From assembly GCA_003116995.1 (NCBI GenBank), contig BDSL01000019.1:558001-622000 (forward strand): DNA of 64,000 nt, in the 5' to 3' direction. The number at the start of each line of letters is the position of its first letter. The stretch's first letter is position 1. The notes beneath the pieces are model-generated. The model was not told the origin of the DNA, did no database searches, and saw only the letters and a list, made by a program, of their open reading frames with translations. This document shows, piece after piece, positions 10,621 to 31,971 of the stretch. The stretch comes from Yamagishiella unicocca (lineage: Eukaryota > Chlorophyta > Chlorophyceae > Chlamydomonadales > Volvocaceae). The translations under genes were made by a program, and so were the position numbers.

Positions 10621-11440
10621 GCTTTCATTGATAAGAGTTTACAGCGTCCGCAAGCCCGGCCGAGCCCATGGCATGCAAGAGGGGCTGATGCCTGGGCAGA
10701 TCGGCGTCTCTGTACCTTATGGGCTTTTCGTTGCGTCTGCCGCTGGGTTCAGCCTCCGGCTTTCATGTTGTAAGGGCATAGAAACCTGCCCTTTTTCTTG
10801 TCCCAAGGGGTTTATTTGTCTCGCATATAACAGGGAGGGAGGTCCTGGGAGGAAAGGGAGAGGTTTTCCGTCCTCCTGGGCCCCCTTGATGTTATGCAGC
10901 CGTTACTGTACGGCAACGAGGAATGATGGATGGCCTACGGGCGAATTGGCAAGCCTGGCCAAGGCGCTGCCAAGGGCCAAGGCCGTGTCGCATACCGCCC
11001 AGACAAAAAGTGAGCGGATGACAAAATTATCTAACCTCTACATTATTGCCAGCCGCATTACGGTGTTAGTGGTATCGGGCTTGGATATAAAATGTTGGTG
11101 CCGAACCATGCATGCACAAATGCATGGTCGTATTCTCGTATAGCCACAATTATAGCAAAACGACGTCGTGATCTGTGAACTTCGTAACGTAGCTGTAGCA
11201 TGAACAGTTCATGTGCTAGCCTCCTTATTTCACAATTTGTTCTTCTCGCATATTTAAGAGCCTCATGGCTCGTCCGGACAGGCGGACAGCCCTGATATGC
11301 TAGCCGAACTCATTGCACAATAATATGTTCGGACTGCCGCAGTTCTAGCAAAACGACAGACCGTGCGTCAAAATGTGCAGTTGTGTGGTCATGGTACCAA
11401 AGCCGGTCCTTGTAACCTGCCAAATCTTGCTGATTATAGG
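10621..11440. other. Non-coding region between repeat copies
   Basis: No gene recognised. It begins with another R-like start near 10636 and continues as AT-richer sequence with only short open frames. Confidence 0.4.
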
Positions 11441-11945
11441 ATACTGAGATTTTACAGGGTCCCCAAGCCCAGGCGTACACAGGACAAGAGGAAGGGCCCA
11501 TGCCCCATACGACGGCCGGGGCTGAAACCAGCAGACGCCCCGAAGAGCACAGGAAAGCCTCGAAAGGGCACGAAAAAAGCCACACCGCCCAAACAGTAGC
11601 CAAAACACAAAAGCGGGCAGACGGAGCCCAAGGCACACCCACCAGCACGGCCACAGACGACAGATATAAAGTAGGCGCACCAACTAGGCGCACCAATCCG
11701 CGCGGGGAAGCACGCAAAAAGCAAGCAGCCCCTAGCGCCAAGGGCACCGGAAAGGCCCAGCAAGCTGCTGACTAAGAGCACCGCGAGGCAGGCACCGCAT
11801 AGGCCCTGATGGCCAGCCAGAAACCAACCAGCACAGCGCACCACACGGAGGAACGTGTGGACGGCCCCGAAAGCAACCCACCCCGCCTGCGGCACACCGA
11901 GGTGAGCGAAACCCCGCAGGCGGCCCCACTGTTTGTTCTTTCCAC
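11441..11945 (+). repeat. Dispersed repeat family R, copy 3
   Basis: This copy starts with TTTTACAGGGTCCCCAAGCCC, followed by AGGCGTACACAGGACAAGAGG and then AGCCTCGAAAGGGCACG. These match the order of features in the copy beginning near 10103. Similarity fades after about 11600, so the 3' boundary is approximate. Confidence 0.5.
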
Positions 11946-13535
11946 ATTTACATAACCCAATCCATGACCCTCCTGGACAGTTAAAACTTTAAGTCCCATA
12001 TATATTGATAATGATGACGGAGTAAATGAACAAGGTCAGAAGAAACCTGCTGCATCGCTGGGGACGCCTGGCCAGCCATATGGCGTACATCGGTGTATGA
12101 CTGGTACGACTGGGAGCCTCGTGGCTCGTCTGGACCGAACAAGCCTCAGCTCGTAACAATCAACTTGTACAGAAATTAATGTTGCGCTGAGTGAGCCGCA
12201 AGAGTCGATGTAAGGTGTGCGGAAATGCACACGCCCGTTGGCATTGGCTGGACATGTCCGGATCACGCTCTACTGTGCGCTTCTGTCCATGTCTGCGGGA
12301 TCGGATCATGTTCAATAACGATATGCTTTTTCTTTCGCCCAACGCGCGTAGAAGGATTGGGTACATGGCAATATTCATCGGTTGCAACGTAACCCGCACT
12401 GCGGAGGCCCATCGTCTTCCCTGGCCACAGGGCTCGTGTCTCGAGTATGCTGCTTGCAAACTGGTGCAAATGACGTGGCGCAAGAGTAGTGTTGCCGAAC
12501 ACATTGCGTCATAACATAGGGTTGCTGCCGGCCCGTTCTGACGAGCAACTGCCGTTTAGCTATCAGTCCTGCTTGTTGTGGCAACCTTAGGATTGTATGC
12601 CCACTTCAGTAATGGTAGGCCACGGCACATTCCGTTGGTGTCGATGTAAGGGCCGTGTTGGCGCGCCCCCCCATGTCATCCAGGTCCGCAGCATCCGAAC
12701 CTCGACAGGCTGCCTAGGGCGGTGGCACAAGTTCGTCAGCTTCGAGAATTTCGGTTGGACCTGGCACGTCCGGTGCCCTCACTGAGAAGCATTTTCCATC
12801 CTGACGTCGTTCCGAGTGCGGGACCTGTCGACTGCAAGCACTGCACGTTCCCAACAGTGGGTGGCCTTACGGACCCCCCAAGCAGCCCATTTGGACGCTC
12901 TTTACTCGTGAGTTGCCATGCGTTCTTCGATGCAGGTAACCTCAAGCCATGTCCGATTTCCTGCTGCTGCCGACGCGTATGTTCTCAGCCAGTAACGGAC
13001 TCTTCCAACACACCCACCTGCACATCCACCTGTCTGTTGTCCACAATGCACACACGCCCTCTCCCGCGCAACACTCTCATCACAAGCCAGTTTCTGCGCT
13101 CGAAGCAGCCGACGCCGTGCGCGCACCCCCGTCTTCATCCCCCTCTTAACCGCTTGCGCCGTCACCACGACCTGGGATTTAGGCTACGCTGCAACAAGCA
13201 TGATCGGCGCCATTCAGAAGCCGCATGCACGCGGCAACCTGCAGACCCAACCCGACCAGTTCACCAGTGGCGTCCCTACCGCCACAGCTCCAATAGTGGA
13301 GACGCTACCCCAGCAGGTCCCAATGCCAACCCAGCCAGGCCCCGAGCCGCCCTCATTTGCATGTGCGCTGCCATGCACGGCGAGCATGCGGAACTTCAAC
13401 AGTGAGGATAGGCGAGGGTGCCTCGGCGGAGGAGACTCTCGTGGGAATAAGCAGTCGGTTGTCTAATGAGCGGCGCACAACGCCACGGTCCTAGCTAGCC
13501 GGGAATTCTGAGGTCAACTCTCCGCCCTCGCGACC
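11946..13535. other. Intergenic region or 3' untranslated region of HSP110
   Basis: No convincing gene. A 227-codon open frame at 12722-13405 starts with GTG rather than ATG and has no recognisable domain. The part next to 13536 is probably the 3' untranslated region of the minus-strand HSP110 gene. No TGTAA word was found close to its stop codon. Confidence 0.4.
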
Positions 13536-22333
<8,798 letters not shown>

Positions 22334-23072
22334 TGTAGTAAGCTGCCTTACAATAACCTAGTGATCTAGTATTGCAGTGCTGGAAAGAAGTCAAGTGTAT
22401 TAGTACGCAGAACCTCTGTGCTAGTACAAGACTTCTTGCACGTGCAGGCGTACGTAAAAATGCACAGCACTTAATGGCTTGCGATCGCAGGTGAAAGAGC
22501 TGATCAGTTGCTTTGATGAGTATGCCTGGAAAATACGCGAAGGCTGTCGCTCCGGAGCCATGCCGTTTACGTACTGCTTCGCGTGCACGGTCGCAAACGC
22601 ATCTCGTGTCATTCAAAAGAGAACTACGTAATGTAATGTATAGCATGCACTAACAGCCGCGTTGCATGTCGTTCCCGGGGTTCTACCATATATGAGGCTA
22701 GAGAATGAGACCATCGGCGGACTGCTGGCGGTCCATTGGACCACATCTTACGAATATCTTGTTGCATGGACGGGAGCTGCAAGGTACGCGCTCTGACATG
22801 TGCCGTGCCGGCCACTGGCGGAAGTCGTTAGGACCTTCCGGGTGCGTGCGGTTTCCAAACGATGCCTAGGGGTCCAGGACAGCTTCTCGCATTTCAAGCC
22901 TTCCACTGTACCGGCTCGCCCCGAAACCAAAAGGCACCCGTGCGTTCCCAGCTGTCGGCATGCGACCCCGCTCTCCCCCACCTGCACGGCTCCCGTACAT
23001 GAGCAATACTGCGAGCACCGAGCCAAATGCCCCGCAATACATGTAGTATAGCACTACACAATAACCGGCCAG
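22334..23072. other. Divergent intergenic region between HSP110 and the TCAIM-like gene
   Basis: About 740 bp between two divergently transcribed genes, presumably holding both promoters. No TATA box or heat-shock element array was identified with confidence. A short ATG exon ending in a GT donor at 22784 (ATG at 22766, six codons) could be the first exon of the plus-strand gene, but this is unproven. Confidence 0.5.
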
Positions 23073-26000
23073 GCTCCCCTGTGCCGCCAAGCGCTAACCC
23101 ATTGCGCCGTCCCCAACCCCTTCCCGACCCAAGTAGTGCTACCCGCTGACAAACTTGGACGTGGCGTCTTAGCGGCTGCTGCCACCGCTTTTGGCGGCAG
23201 CGCTCCCACCACTACCACTACCGCCTCCAATACCGCCTCCACCAGCACCGGCAGCAAACACACCTCCTCTGCGCCCGTTGACTCGGCTTGCTTGCCGTGG
23301 CGGCATCAGCGGCAGCAGCCTGCCCCATTGCTGCCGCACTCCAAACCCACCCGCACAGCCACAACCGCAACCACCGCTGCCGCACCTGCGGCCTCTGGCG
23401 CCGAGCGCATTTGGCTCCAGGGAACCCGCGCCTTCTCCTCATCCGCAAACAGCCGCCAACACCAGCAGCCCCAAGCCAAGCAGGTACCCGAGCAGGAGCA
23501 GCAGCAGCAGCAGCGGTCCGGGAGCTCAGCGGAGGGCCAGAGCTCGCCGAGGCAGCCAAGCACCAACAGCGGCGAAAGGGGTGGGGCGGAAGGCGGCGGC
23601 TCGGCTCGTGATGATGGCGGCGGCGCCAGCAGTGGGCGCGGTGCGGGGACGGCCGGAGGCGGAGGTGGAGGCGGAGGTGGTGGAGGCGAAGCTCGCGCAC
23701 TGCCTCTGCGGTCCGCCTTGCGGCTGCTTTATAAGCGGGTGCACCCGGACCTGTTCCACGACTGCCCCCGGGCCAAGGTGCGGGTGCGGGTGTGTTGCGT
23801 TGGGATGGCCGCCGACAGTGGGGAGGACGGCGGAGGAATTGGCGTGAGAATCCTACGACCGGAGAGGCGTGACGTCATTAGGTAACCGAAGGTAGTTGAT
23901 AGTTAACCTCATAACTCTTAGCCCTGATGCTGCTTTTCCTGCTGCTGCACGAGCAATTACAAGCAACCCTGCACGGCCAATACATGGCCCCTCACCGCCC
24001 CTCCAGCTGCTCCAGTTCTCGGGTTGCGTCTCTTAGCCCCTGGTCGGCTGGTCCCGGCGCAGGAGCAGAACGAGCGCTCCTTCAAGCTGCTGCAGGAGTA
24101 CGTGCAGCTGGCGCGGGGGGGAGACGCGCGCTCGCCGGCCGCACGACTGCCGTACCGCTTCGTGTTCTATCTGCGGGAGGAGCCGCTGCGCTTGGAGCCG
24201 GGTGGGGCGGGCTGGGGCGGGGCAGGCTGGGGCGGGGCTGGAGCCGGGTGGGGCGGGGCGGCCTGGGGCGGGGCACGGCGGGGCGGGCTGGAGCCGGGTG
24301 GGGCGGGGCGGCCTGGGGCAGGGCGGGGCGGGGGTTTCGAGGAAGACCCGTGGAGGGCAGGGCGGGGGAGGGGGGGGCCGAGGCAGGGCGCGTCGGGGGA
24401 GGAGAGGCGGGGCGTGTGGAGAGGCGATGGGTGATGGACGATATGTTCTCTTCGCCGCACGCCGCCGTACGGCCTTGCGCCCTATCCCCGCATCCACGGT
24501 AACAGAGCCCCTTCTCCCCCCTCTCTCCCGCCCCACGCGCTGCCGCGGCAAGCGCCCGATCAGATAATCCCGCCACCGCGGCAGAGCAGCAGCCGCCAGC
24601 CATGCCACCCTTGCGGCCTAGGCTGGGCGCACCCGCACCCGCCGCCGCGGCAGCGGTGCCACAGCCGCCGCCGGGGTCTGGCGCGGGAGCTGGCTCGGCG
24701 GGAGCTGCTGATGGCGGGGAGGACCTGCCTGGCCTGCACCTGGTGAAGGTCATGTTGCCGCCGCCTGCGATTAGCGCCCTGGGTGCGCCGGGAGGGGAGG
24801 AGCGGCGGGGGGGGCGGGAGGGGAGGAGCGGCAGGGGGGGCGGGAGGGGAGGAGCGGCAGGGGGGGCGGATGGGAGGAGCGGCAGGGGGGGCGGGAGGGG
24901 TGTTAGCGGAGGAGGCAGGGCTTCGTCGCTGGTGGGCCCCAGGCACGGGGCCTCAAAACCGAGTCCGAGGCTCTCGACGTGGAACGGCGATCACGTGACA
25001 CAGACGGCGGTGCACCGCGGAGGGCTTGCTATCGATTTAAAGGTTTGTCTTCCTGTAACCCCCACCTCTTCCCCGCCGCTGCCGCCCGCCCTACAGACCA
25101 GAAGGACCTGGCGGCCGCCACCCGCAAGGCGCTCACGAAGCTCCTGGCGGCCTGCGGCCTGACCACCACGGGTCGGGACAGCGAGGGCGCGGCCGGCGAC
25201 GAGGCGGCGGACGGCGGCCCGCTGAGTCTCGCCGCCTTCCTGCCTGAAGCGGTGGAGGCGTTGCGGCAGGTGTGGCAGGAGGGTCCCGGCCCGGGGCTCG
25301 CGGCTGCTCGTAAGGGCGCCACCGCGGCTGGAGACGAGTTGGGCAGCTTGGAGCGCGGCTGGGCGGGGAGGAGTAGATAGGTCGGAGTCGGTTGGGGGGC
25401 CGGGGCGGGGCGAGGTCAGGGTCGGTTGGGGGGCCGGGGCGGGGCGGGGCGGGGCGGGGCGAGTGTTCTGAGCACGTGCGCCGCGATGCCCTGAGGGCGC
25501 AAGCTGGGTCGCTGGACACGCAACAGCTACTCCTGCTCTGCGTCCCAACCCCGCAGGCAGAGGCCGCCCGCCCTTCCGACCCCGCCGTACGGGTTGCCAA
25601 CCTCCGAGGGGCGCTGCGCCTCCACCACCAGGTACGACTGGAAGGCACGCGACGAAGGGTACGACAGGGAACGGCAGGGGGCCCACCACTTCCCCTGCCC
25701 CCATCCGCGTCCTGATGGCGTAACAGCCCTCCCTTCCCACCCTGCCTCGGCCGTCTGCTGGACCCGCCCTGCCGGCAGGTGATGGTCAGCTTCTCAGACA
25801 AGCAGCTGGCTCCGAAGACCCAGGTGGCGATGCTGGAGCGCCTGGCCCGGGTGGTGGAGTCGGCGCGGGGGCTGCAGCTGCAGGGCTGTCACATCGTCGT
25901 CGGGGATAGGTATGGAGGGGGCCCTCGGCAGGGCGGTGCGAATGCGGGGAGGCGAGGCAGGGGGGGGAGGACGTAAGGGTGGTGTGGGGCGAGGACGCCG

Positions 26001-27956
26001 AGGCGGTGGAGCGAAGCCGTGGGGCAGGACAACCACAGTTCTGCGCTCCCTGGCCACCCGCCCGCCATTTTGGCTAACTACCGAATCACAAGGCATCGTA
26101 GCCGTACCGGATTCACTCAGCATGAGGTACGTACGACATGAATATCCGTACGGGGGGTACGCTGCCGTGGCATGCCCGACGCCTCGGAATTTATCCCCGC
26201 CCGGCGCCCTCCTCGCCGCCCTCGCACGTGCCAACCTCCAACTGCTGCCGTACCAACCGCCACTGCGGCGCTGCCGGCCGTGCTGGTGAAACCGCTCCGC
26301 GGTGCCCGCAGGCTTGGGCTCGACCGCCTGGGGCACCTGTGCCTCTCCACCAGCGAGCCGGACGACGTGTGGGCGTCCTTCCTGACAGACGTGGACATTG
26401 ACTTCGTGCTGAAGCAGCGGAAAAACGTGCAGGCGAGGCAGCGCCCGGTGTGCCGTACGGGGGGTGCTTGGTCTGTTGCTTGGTCACGTGGGGGAGGAAG
26501 GGGTGCAGGGGGCAGCTCACTGGTGCGATGTATGCACTGGGCGGCCGGTCGTGTGAGGAGAAGGGGCCGCCGTGAGTGCGACGTGGCTGATCGGCTGAGG
26601 GACGGGGAATGGCTGAGCGGCTATGAGGGACGGGGACAAAAGGGGCTGCGACGGCGAGCAGCCAGCACGGTCCTGCCACAAGTCCGCCGCCGGGGGAATA
26701 GACCCCTGGCGGCATCCATGTACCATGACCCCGCCACGTGGATGCCGTACCAAGTCGTACCGTTTCTCGTCCCACGCCTGCCTCGGCTCAGCCCCGCTGC
26801 GCGTTCCGCCCAGACCCTCTTACTCCCTGCTGGCCGCGCCGTACACGAAGCAGGGACTTCGCGACCTGGAGGCGCAGGTGGCCCGGGCAGCTGGCGTGGC
26901 CCAGGTCTTCACGCCGTACGGCAATTTGACGGAACCGTCGTACAGGGCCTTCCTTGAGCGGCTGGCGGCGGCCGCGGCCGCAAATGGCCCGGTCGGCCGC
27001 GGCGGGTTTCGGGAGCTGTCGGTTTGCGTGGTGCCGGCAAGCCCCCAGCAGCCGGTAAGGCCGTGCTGCCACGTCGGCGATGTGTGGCACTAATCGGATA
27101 GGGATTGGGCCCCCTAGGGCCCCCGGCCCCGACTACCGCACCACCCTTCACGGCGAGACGATCACGCCGGCCGCCGTACATGCCGCGCTTGGACTCGTGT
27201 TTCAGGGGGAGCCAGAAGAGCCGCCATGTCGCCTCGATACCTCGATGGCGGGCGTGGTTCAGGTTTCTTCGGACGCGGCAGCTGAGACGCTGTACGACTG
27301 GATCGCCGGGTCGGGCGATGAGGCCCTGGCGTCAGCACGAGTGCGGCGGCGAGTGGAGGCGCAGATGTGCGAGCTGTCAGACAAGGTGGGGGCGGGCCGG
27401 TCGTGGAGGGGATCAGCGCGCTGGCGTAATGCGTACGACAGGCGCAGCATCGTACGCGCAACTGTTTTGCCGTCCTGTGCGGCGGGCGGTTGGTGCACTT
27501 CCTGCTCCCATTTCGTTGCGCCCACGAAGCGTACGTTCGCGTCAGGGTAAAGTTCGTCGCTGACGTCCTCCACGCAGCGGCAACGGCACTGTCTCCTGGC
27601 TCCTGGCTTTGCGCTCTGTGGCTTCGCATACAGTTGGTGCTCGCCGTGCAAACAAATCACCCAGCCCAGCCATGATGACTGGACCCTAAGCATTCAAACC
27701 CTGAGCCTGGAACCCTCGGCCATCCATCGCGCCTGCATGCACCTTCCTGCAGACCCGGCAACGGCTGCGCATGCGCAGCCTGACGCGTGACCCACGGGTC
27801 GCACCGGCCGACTTCAGACGCGCGTGTGGCTTGCTGTTGGATCAGGCGGCCGCGTTGATGCCCATGCTGGAGGGGTGTACTGTGCGCATCGCGTTTACCA
27901 ACCGGATGGCCGCGGATGGGTCGTGCATCGAGATTGCCCACAACTTCGAGCTGTGA
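23073..27956 (+). CDS. TCAIM-like mitochondrial protein (DUF4460/DUF4461), about 10 exons
   Basis: Animal TCAIM is a mitochondrial protein of unclear biochemistry. Here an N-terminal Thr/Ser/Gln-rich presequence-like stretch contains RAFSSSAN, suggestive of a mitochondrial cleavage site. It is followed by a J-like segment with ALRLLYKRVHPD and, after a phase-0 intron, NERSFKLLQEYVQ, matching the DUF4460 pattern. Firm exon limits: 3' end 23777; start 24063; 25097-25269; 25557-25631; 25779-25909; start 26312; end 27054; end 27385; 27753-27956 (stop TGA). Less certain: the end of the 24063 exon (about 24201), the exon about 24585-24782, and the junctions near 26450/26800 and 27060/27150. The C-terminal exon ends with TVRIAFTNRM...IEIAHNFEL, resembling the DUF4461 end. 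No in-frame ATG lies in the first exon, which opens at 23052, so the start is unresolved and an upstream exon is likely. Confidence 0.65.
24190..24330. repeat. GGGGC-rich low-complexity tract in TCAIM-like intron 2
   Basis: Irregular tandem repeats of GGGGCGGGCTGGAGCCGGGT type. Similar G-rich tracts occur in the next introns at about 24785-24905 and 25385-25460. All are intronic. A reverse-orientation match to the family S core (GGTTTCGAGGAAGACCCGTGG, one mismatch at most) follows at 24333-24352. Confidence 0.75.
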
Positions 27957-28123
27957 AGGCATTAAAATTGCCCACAACTTCGAGCTGTGAAGGCATTAAA
28001 ATTGCCCACAACTTCGAGCTGTGAAGGCATTAAAATTGCCCACAACTTCGAGCTGTGAAGGCATTAAAATTGCCCACAACTTCGAGCTGTGAAGGCATTA
28101 AAATTGCCCACAACTTCGAGCTG
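27933..28123. repeat. 34-bp tandem repeat spanning the stop codon of the TCAIM-like gene
   Basis: The unit ATTGCCCACAACTTCGAGCT followed by GTGAAGGCATTAAA starts at 27933, 27967, 28001, 28035, 28069 and 28103, the last one partial. The first unit supplies the final seven codons and the stop TGA (27954-27956). The remaining units lie in the 3' untranslated region. Copies are essentially identical, so the expansion is recent. Confidence 0.97.
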
Positions 28124-31100
28124 GTAGTCACCAGTACTCGATGAATCATGACACTTAGGTTAGCAGCGTGTCGCGGAAAGGGCTTCGGAGCGACCTCCCG
28201 TTGGTCGATTCAACAGCCGGTCTTGGTCTAGGGTCACTCCGTGGCGGTTACGGGCGACGACCGTACATTGTTGATTCCTGCAGTGTGAGACGATGTATAG
28301 GGGACAGGTGCAGGTCTGCGGTGGGTTCGTACACGACCGAATGTAGCGGCTGCGACCGCGGCATATGGTGCAGGTGGGCAGGCTGGCAGGCAGGCGGCAG
28401 GGAGGGCGCGGGTGGGGCGGCACGGACCAGGCGTGCACTGCTGTGGATGCAGGTACCTGTCTGGAACTCTGGATGGGTGGGCAATTCCAACGAGGAAGTT
28501 GAGGTGATGGCATAAAAGTGCGCATTATGTCCAACGTGAAGAGGCCCCCAGGCCAATTATTACTATTACACTGCCCGTGAAGGTCCCGCATGTTACGTGA
28601 ACGATTACATCAACCAACTCGCAAACGCACGTAGTAGGTTAATCAGCATCAATTCGGCGACTGCAAAGCCTGAAACCGCCTGAAATTTCGCCACGCAAAA
28701 GTTGCGTCGAAAAATTCGACGTTCTGGACCCTTGTTACCAAACATGGTGGCTTTCTGGGCGGACGAAGACACCATAGAAACCCTCCAATTGGACCTGGCA
28801 TTTGACAGGTACTGATGGCACTTTTGCTGGCAATGATTTGGACGTACGTATGGGTTACTTTCATCCGCTCCTATCCACCCATCGCGCACCATGCTCACAC
28901 GGCCCGCCGTCGCTACGCGGCAATTTGCTGCTGGTTGCTGCGAAAACGCACTCGTTCCCTCACAGCAAGGATACCTTACTGGTTTTCGCACGGGAATCCA
29001 TGCTTATGAAGAGTTGTTTCGTCCATAAGGCGAATATGCATTCCAATTAAGATTTCCTTGCAGAGATTGCGTGACGGTGCTGATAGTCCTGGCCAGCCGA
29101 GGTTCCTAAGAATACCTGGCAGACCAGCCACGCCATTTCCCCGGCTTGTACGGGCTACATATACATGCTCGAATGGCGCGCACATGGCAACGTTTGCTCA
29201 TCGTTCTGGTGTAGCCAGGAGAAACTGCCCATGGATGGCGACATGCCAGGGGCCCAACGCAGTGTGTGAGGTGTACTTGCCATGCGGGGCCTCGAGCTGT
29301 GTCCCATGCAGCGCTGACCACGCGGTCGGCAACCATGTCCTGTCCACAGCCCCATACCAGCGGCAGCAAGTATTCGTCCTTCACCTCCGATCGAATCCTG
29401 AGGCAGCCAGTGTCCCCACCAACAAAACCACCAGAACGTTGCCGTAAACGTTTCCTTTCAGCTGCTGGATGCTAGCCACTCTGCTGCTGCAAGCATGCGA
29501 TTGAGTGCTTGCCTTGGATAAACATTTCTGGCGCCCCCATCGTCCGCAGTTGCTGTTGCCTCGCCCCATGCGCCCCATACACAATGGGTTGGGAGTGCAA
29601 AAACATTGAGGCCACCAAACGCACTCCGCCATGCAAGTAATGATGTATCGATCCCGCAAACTGTGGGAATAAGCCAGGATCGGCTATAAAAGCGGCGCCA
29701 TGCCTTGGATCAACTATCACTAACGCGAGGCGTGTTCAGGAGGTCTGCATGATTTCTGACCTCATTCCTCACTAGAGGCGCATAACATATGAAGCATTTA
29801 GTTCAAGCTCACTGAAGTGGGTCCCACGCGCATGGCGGATTCTGTAGTTGCAAAGGCACGTGGGAGCCGTACTACGCCGTCTTTGGTCCTCAATTTCGTT
29901 GCTCTTTGACCTTGAGAAGTTCAGTTGTCAAGCATGGCAGAAGGCTATGTAATTCCATGTTAGATGTCTGATCTTCGCCTCAGAGAGGACATCATGACCT
30001 AAATGACAATTGACTTTGTATTTGGCTTCCGGATGCTCCCGGCCTTACAATGCCAGCTGTTGACTTCAGGAAATGGTCAATTCGTCTCTCCCAAAACGAT
30101 GCTCACACGATGATGATCGAAAAGGGTGCCTGTGAAGCCCTAGTGTGCGGCGAGCCGTGATGCGCTGTCCGCTTTTTACGGGATGATTCTTTCGTTATGC
30201 CCTCGATCCTAACATTCGAATGACCGAGAGGTTTTAAGCAATTATGATTATTAGGTTAAATAGTTTCCGGCAACCAGCCTGTAGGCGCAATCGTTACAGC
30301 GCTTTCCAGTCGTGTGCTACGGTACCCGCCGCGATAGCATACATGGGCACATACAGTGCCACCGGATAGGAGACCACTACCTCGTATATTAATAACAACA
30401 CGTTGACTGCTGCGCGCAGTGAAATGGTAACAGCGACGTCTTAACGCTGATGTACGATCGCATTCTGGTTTCCCTCCTCGCCTAAGGCAGTAGGGTTTAT
30501 CCGTGTGAGTTGCTAGTATTTTAAGCCAGGAATATGTTTCATAAATGCTATATCTGCTGATTTGCGAATTGCGGCGTTACGTTTGGCCCTGGTCACCGCT
30601 GTCGTTCCGTTTGGAAAGCCTGACCGAACGGTAAGGGAACAAACTGGATCCAGAGGCCGAGGTATTAGGGATCTCCCTAGACGCACATATATATGTGTTA
30701 TTTTCCATAGCGCAATACATCAATCTAGTTGCTTACAATTACAGCGGTGAGTATTAGCCGCACGCTGTATGCAAACCTGGCATTTAGGGTGAGACGTCGT
30801 TGGGCGCTGCATTCAGCTGAGACGCTGTATTATTATTGCATTGGATACATTGAGCGGCTCTCCTGCTCTTCAGCTGTCATCGCTTTTGTCCTGTCTTATT
30901 TTGGCGGTGTGTGTTGCTTCTGTGACGAAAAGCACTGACGGCGCAAACTTCCCTCTGATTACTGTAGGCACCGTTTTACCTTGATCTACCATCTCTTTGT
31001 TGGGGCCTCGGCGCGGGACGCCGCGTGGAGCGATTGTAGGCGATGGCCAGCTCCCCTAACAAGGGTTCCCTAGCTCTGAGCGCCCTTCTTGTCGGCTCTG

Positions 31101-31971
31101 ACCATCTTCCTGCTAAACTTGAGCTCGTCTTGAATGGGTAAGATTCTTCAGCTACCTAAACGCAGGTTTGCTACCGTCCGTCGGTCGAGCCATGTGCGGT
31201 CGCCCGTAGGCCGATTCATGCCGCGTCACAAACCCCATTGCCCACCATATTTCTAAGTGGGGTATGCGGCACAGCATTCTTCATGAAAGCTGCGAGCGTG
31301 CAGCTATTGAACCTCCCATGCGCCCTAATCCAACTGCTCCGCAGGGCCTCTTGTCGTGTGCTGGGCTGCTGCAATGCATCAGCGACTAATATCATGGTGT
31401 CGTGTGGCTGCGCTGCGTGCGTAACCCGACCCGCGGCAGAGTTATTCCGGAATGGAGGTAAGCCAACACGTTAGGTTTATGCCGACGTGTGTGAACGCAC
31501 TCGCAACCATCATTCCTAGGTCAAGGACTACCTTCCTGAACCGGTGACGTGGGTTAACGCGGCGGTATCACGAAGGAGACGTCTTTTTCACGGCCTGTCG
31601 GCCAGTCATACTGTCTACAGCAGAGGGGCGTGAAATACTGCAAAAATGAAATGGGTTATCTTCTAGGTTATCTGGCGGGTGCGAAGCTTGTATTTGCACT
31701 GGCAAACGTACTCGCCGTCCTCGACGGAAACCAGCTAAACGCATGGTTGGCCGCCTGCAGGTCGCATTATGTCGCTTCACGAGTGGTGCCTGCACAGCTC
31801 ATTATCTGGCGCGTGCTTCGACCGGTTGTCGGTGCGGCAACCAGGGACAGACTATTTGGTAGGTTCCACGTGCCTTAACAAACTGCAACCATCTTATGCC
31901 GCGAAGTGCAATCTGCGAGCTGTTGACGTTTCCGCTCAATGAGGGCGCGCGCGTAAGCTCATCTCACACAA
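28124..31971. other. Intergenic region, no gene seen
   Basis: About 3.8 kb of lower-GC sequence. Open frames are short (up to 143 codons on the minus strand at 28160-28591 and 129 on the plus at 29058-29447). None shows family resemblance or the GC-rich codon use of the neighbouring genes. No tRNA or other RNA gene was recognised. Confidence 0.5.

Noticed and set aside
12722..13405. 227-codon plus-strand open frame
   Set aside because: Begins with GTG, no domain, unusual Cys/His/Arg composition, and overlaps the likely HSP110 3' untranslated region.
23050..23125. tRNA-derived SINE suggested by an A-box-like GGCGCAATGGGTTAGCGC on the minus strand
   Set aside because: No B box at the right distance and no second copy recognised; it may instead be part of the 5' exon of the TCAIM-like gene.
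27933..28123. Regularly spaced 34-bp repeats resembling a CRISPR array
   Set aside because: Units are directly adjacent with no unique spacers, and the setting is a nuclear algal gene end; this is a simple tandem duplication.
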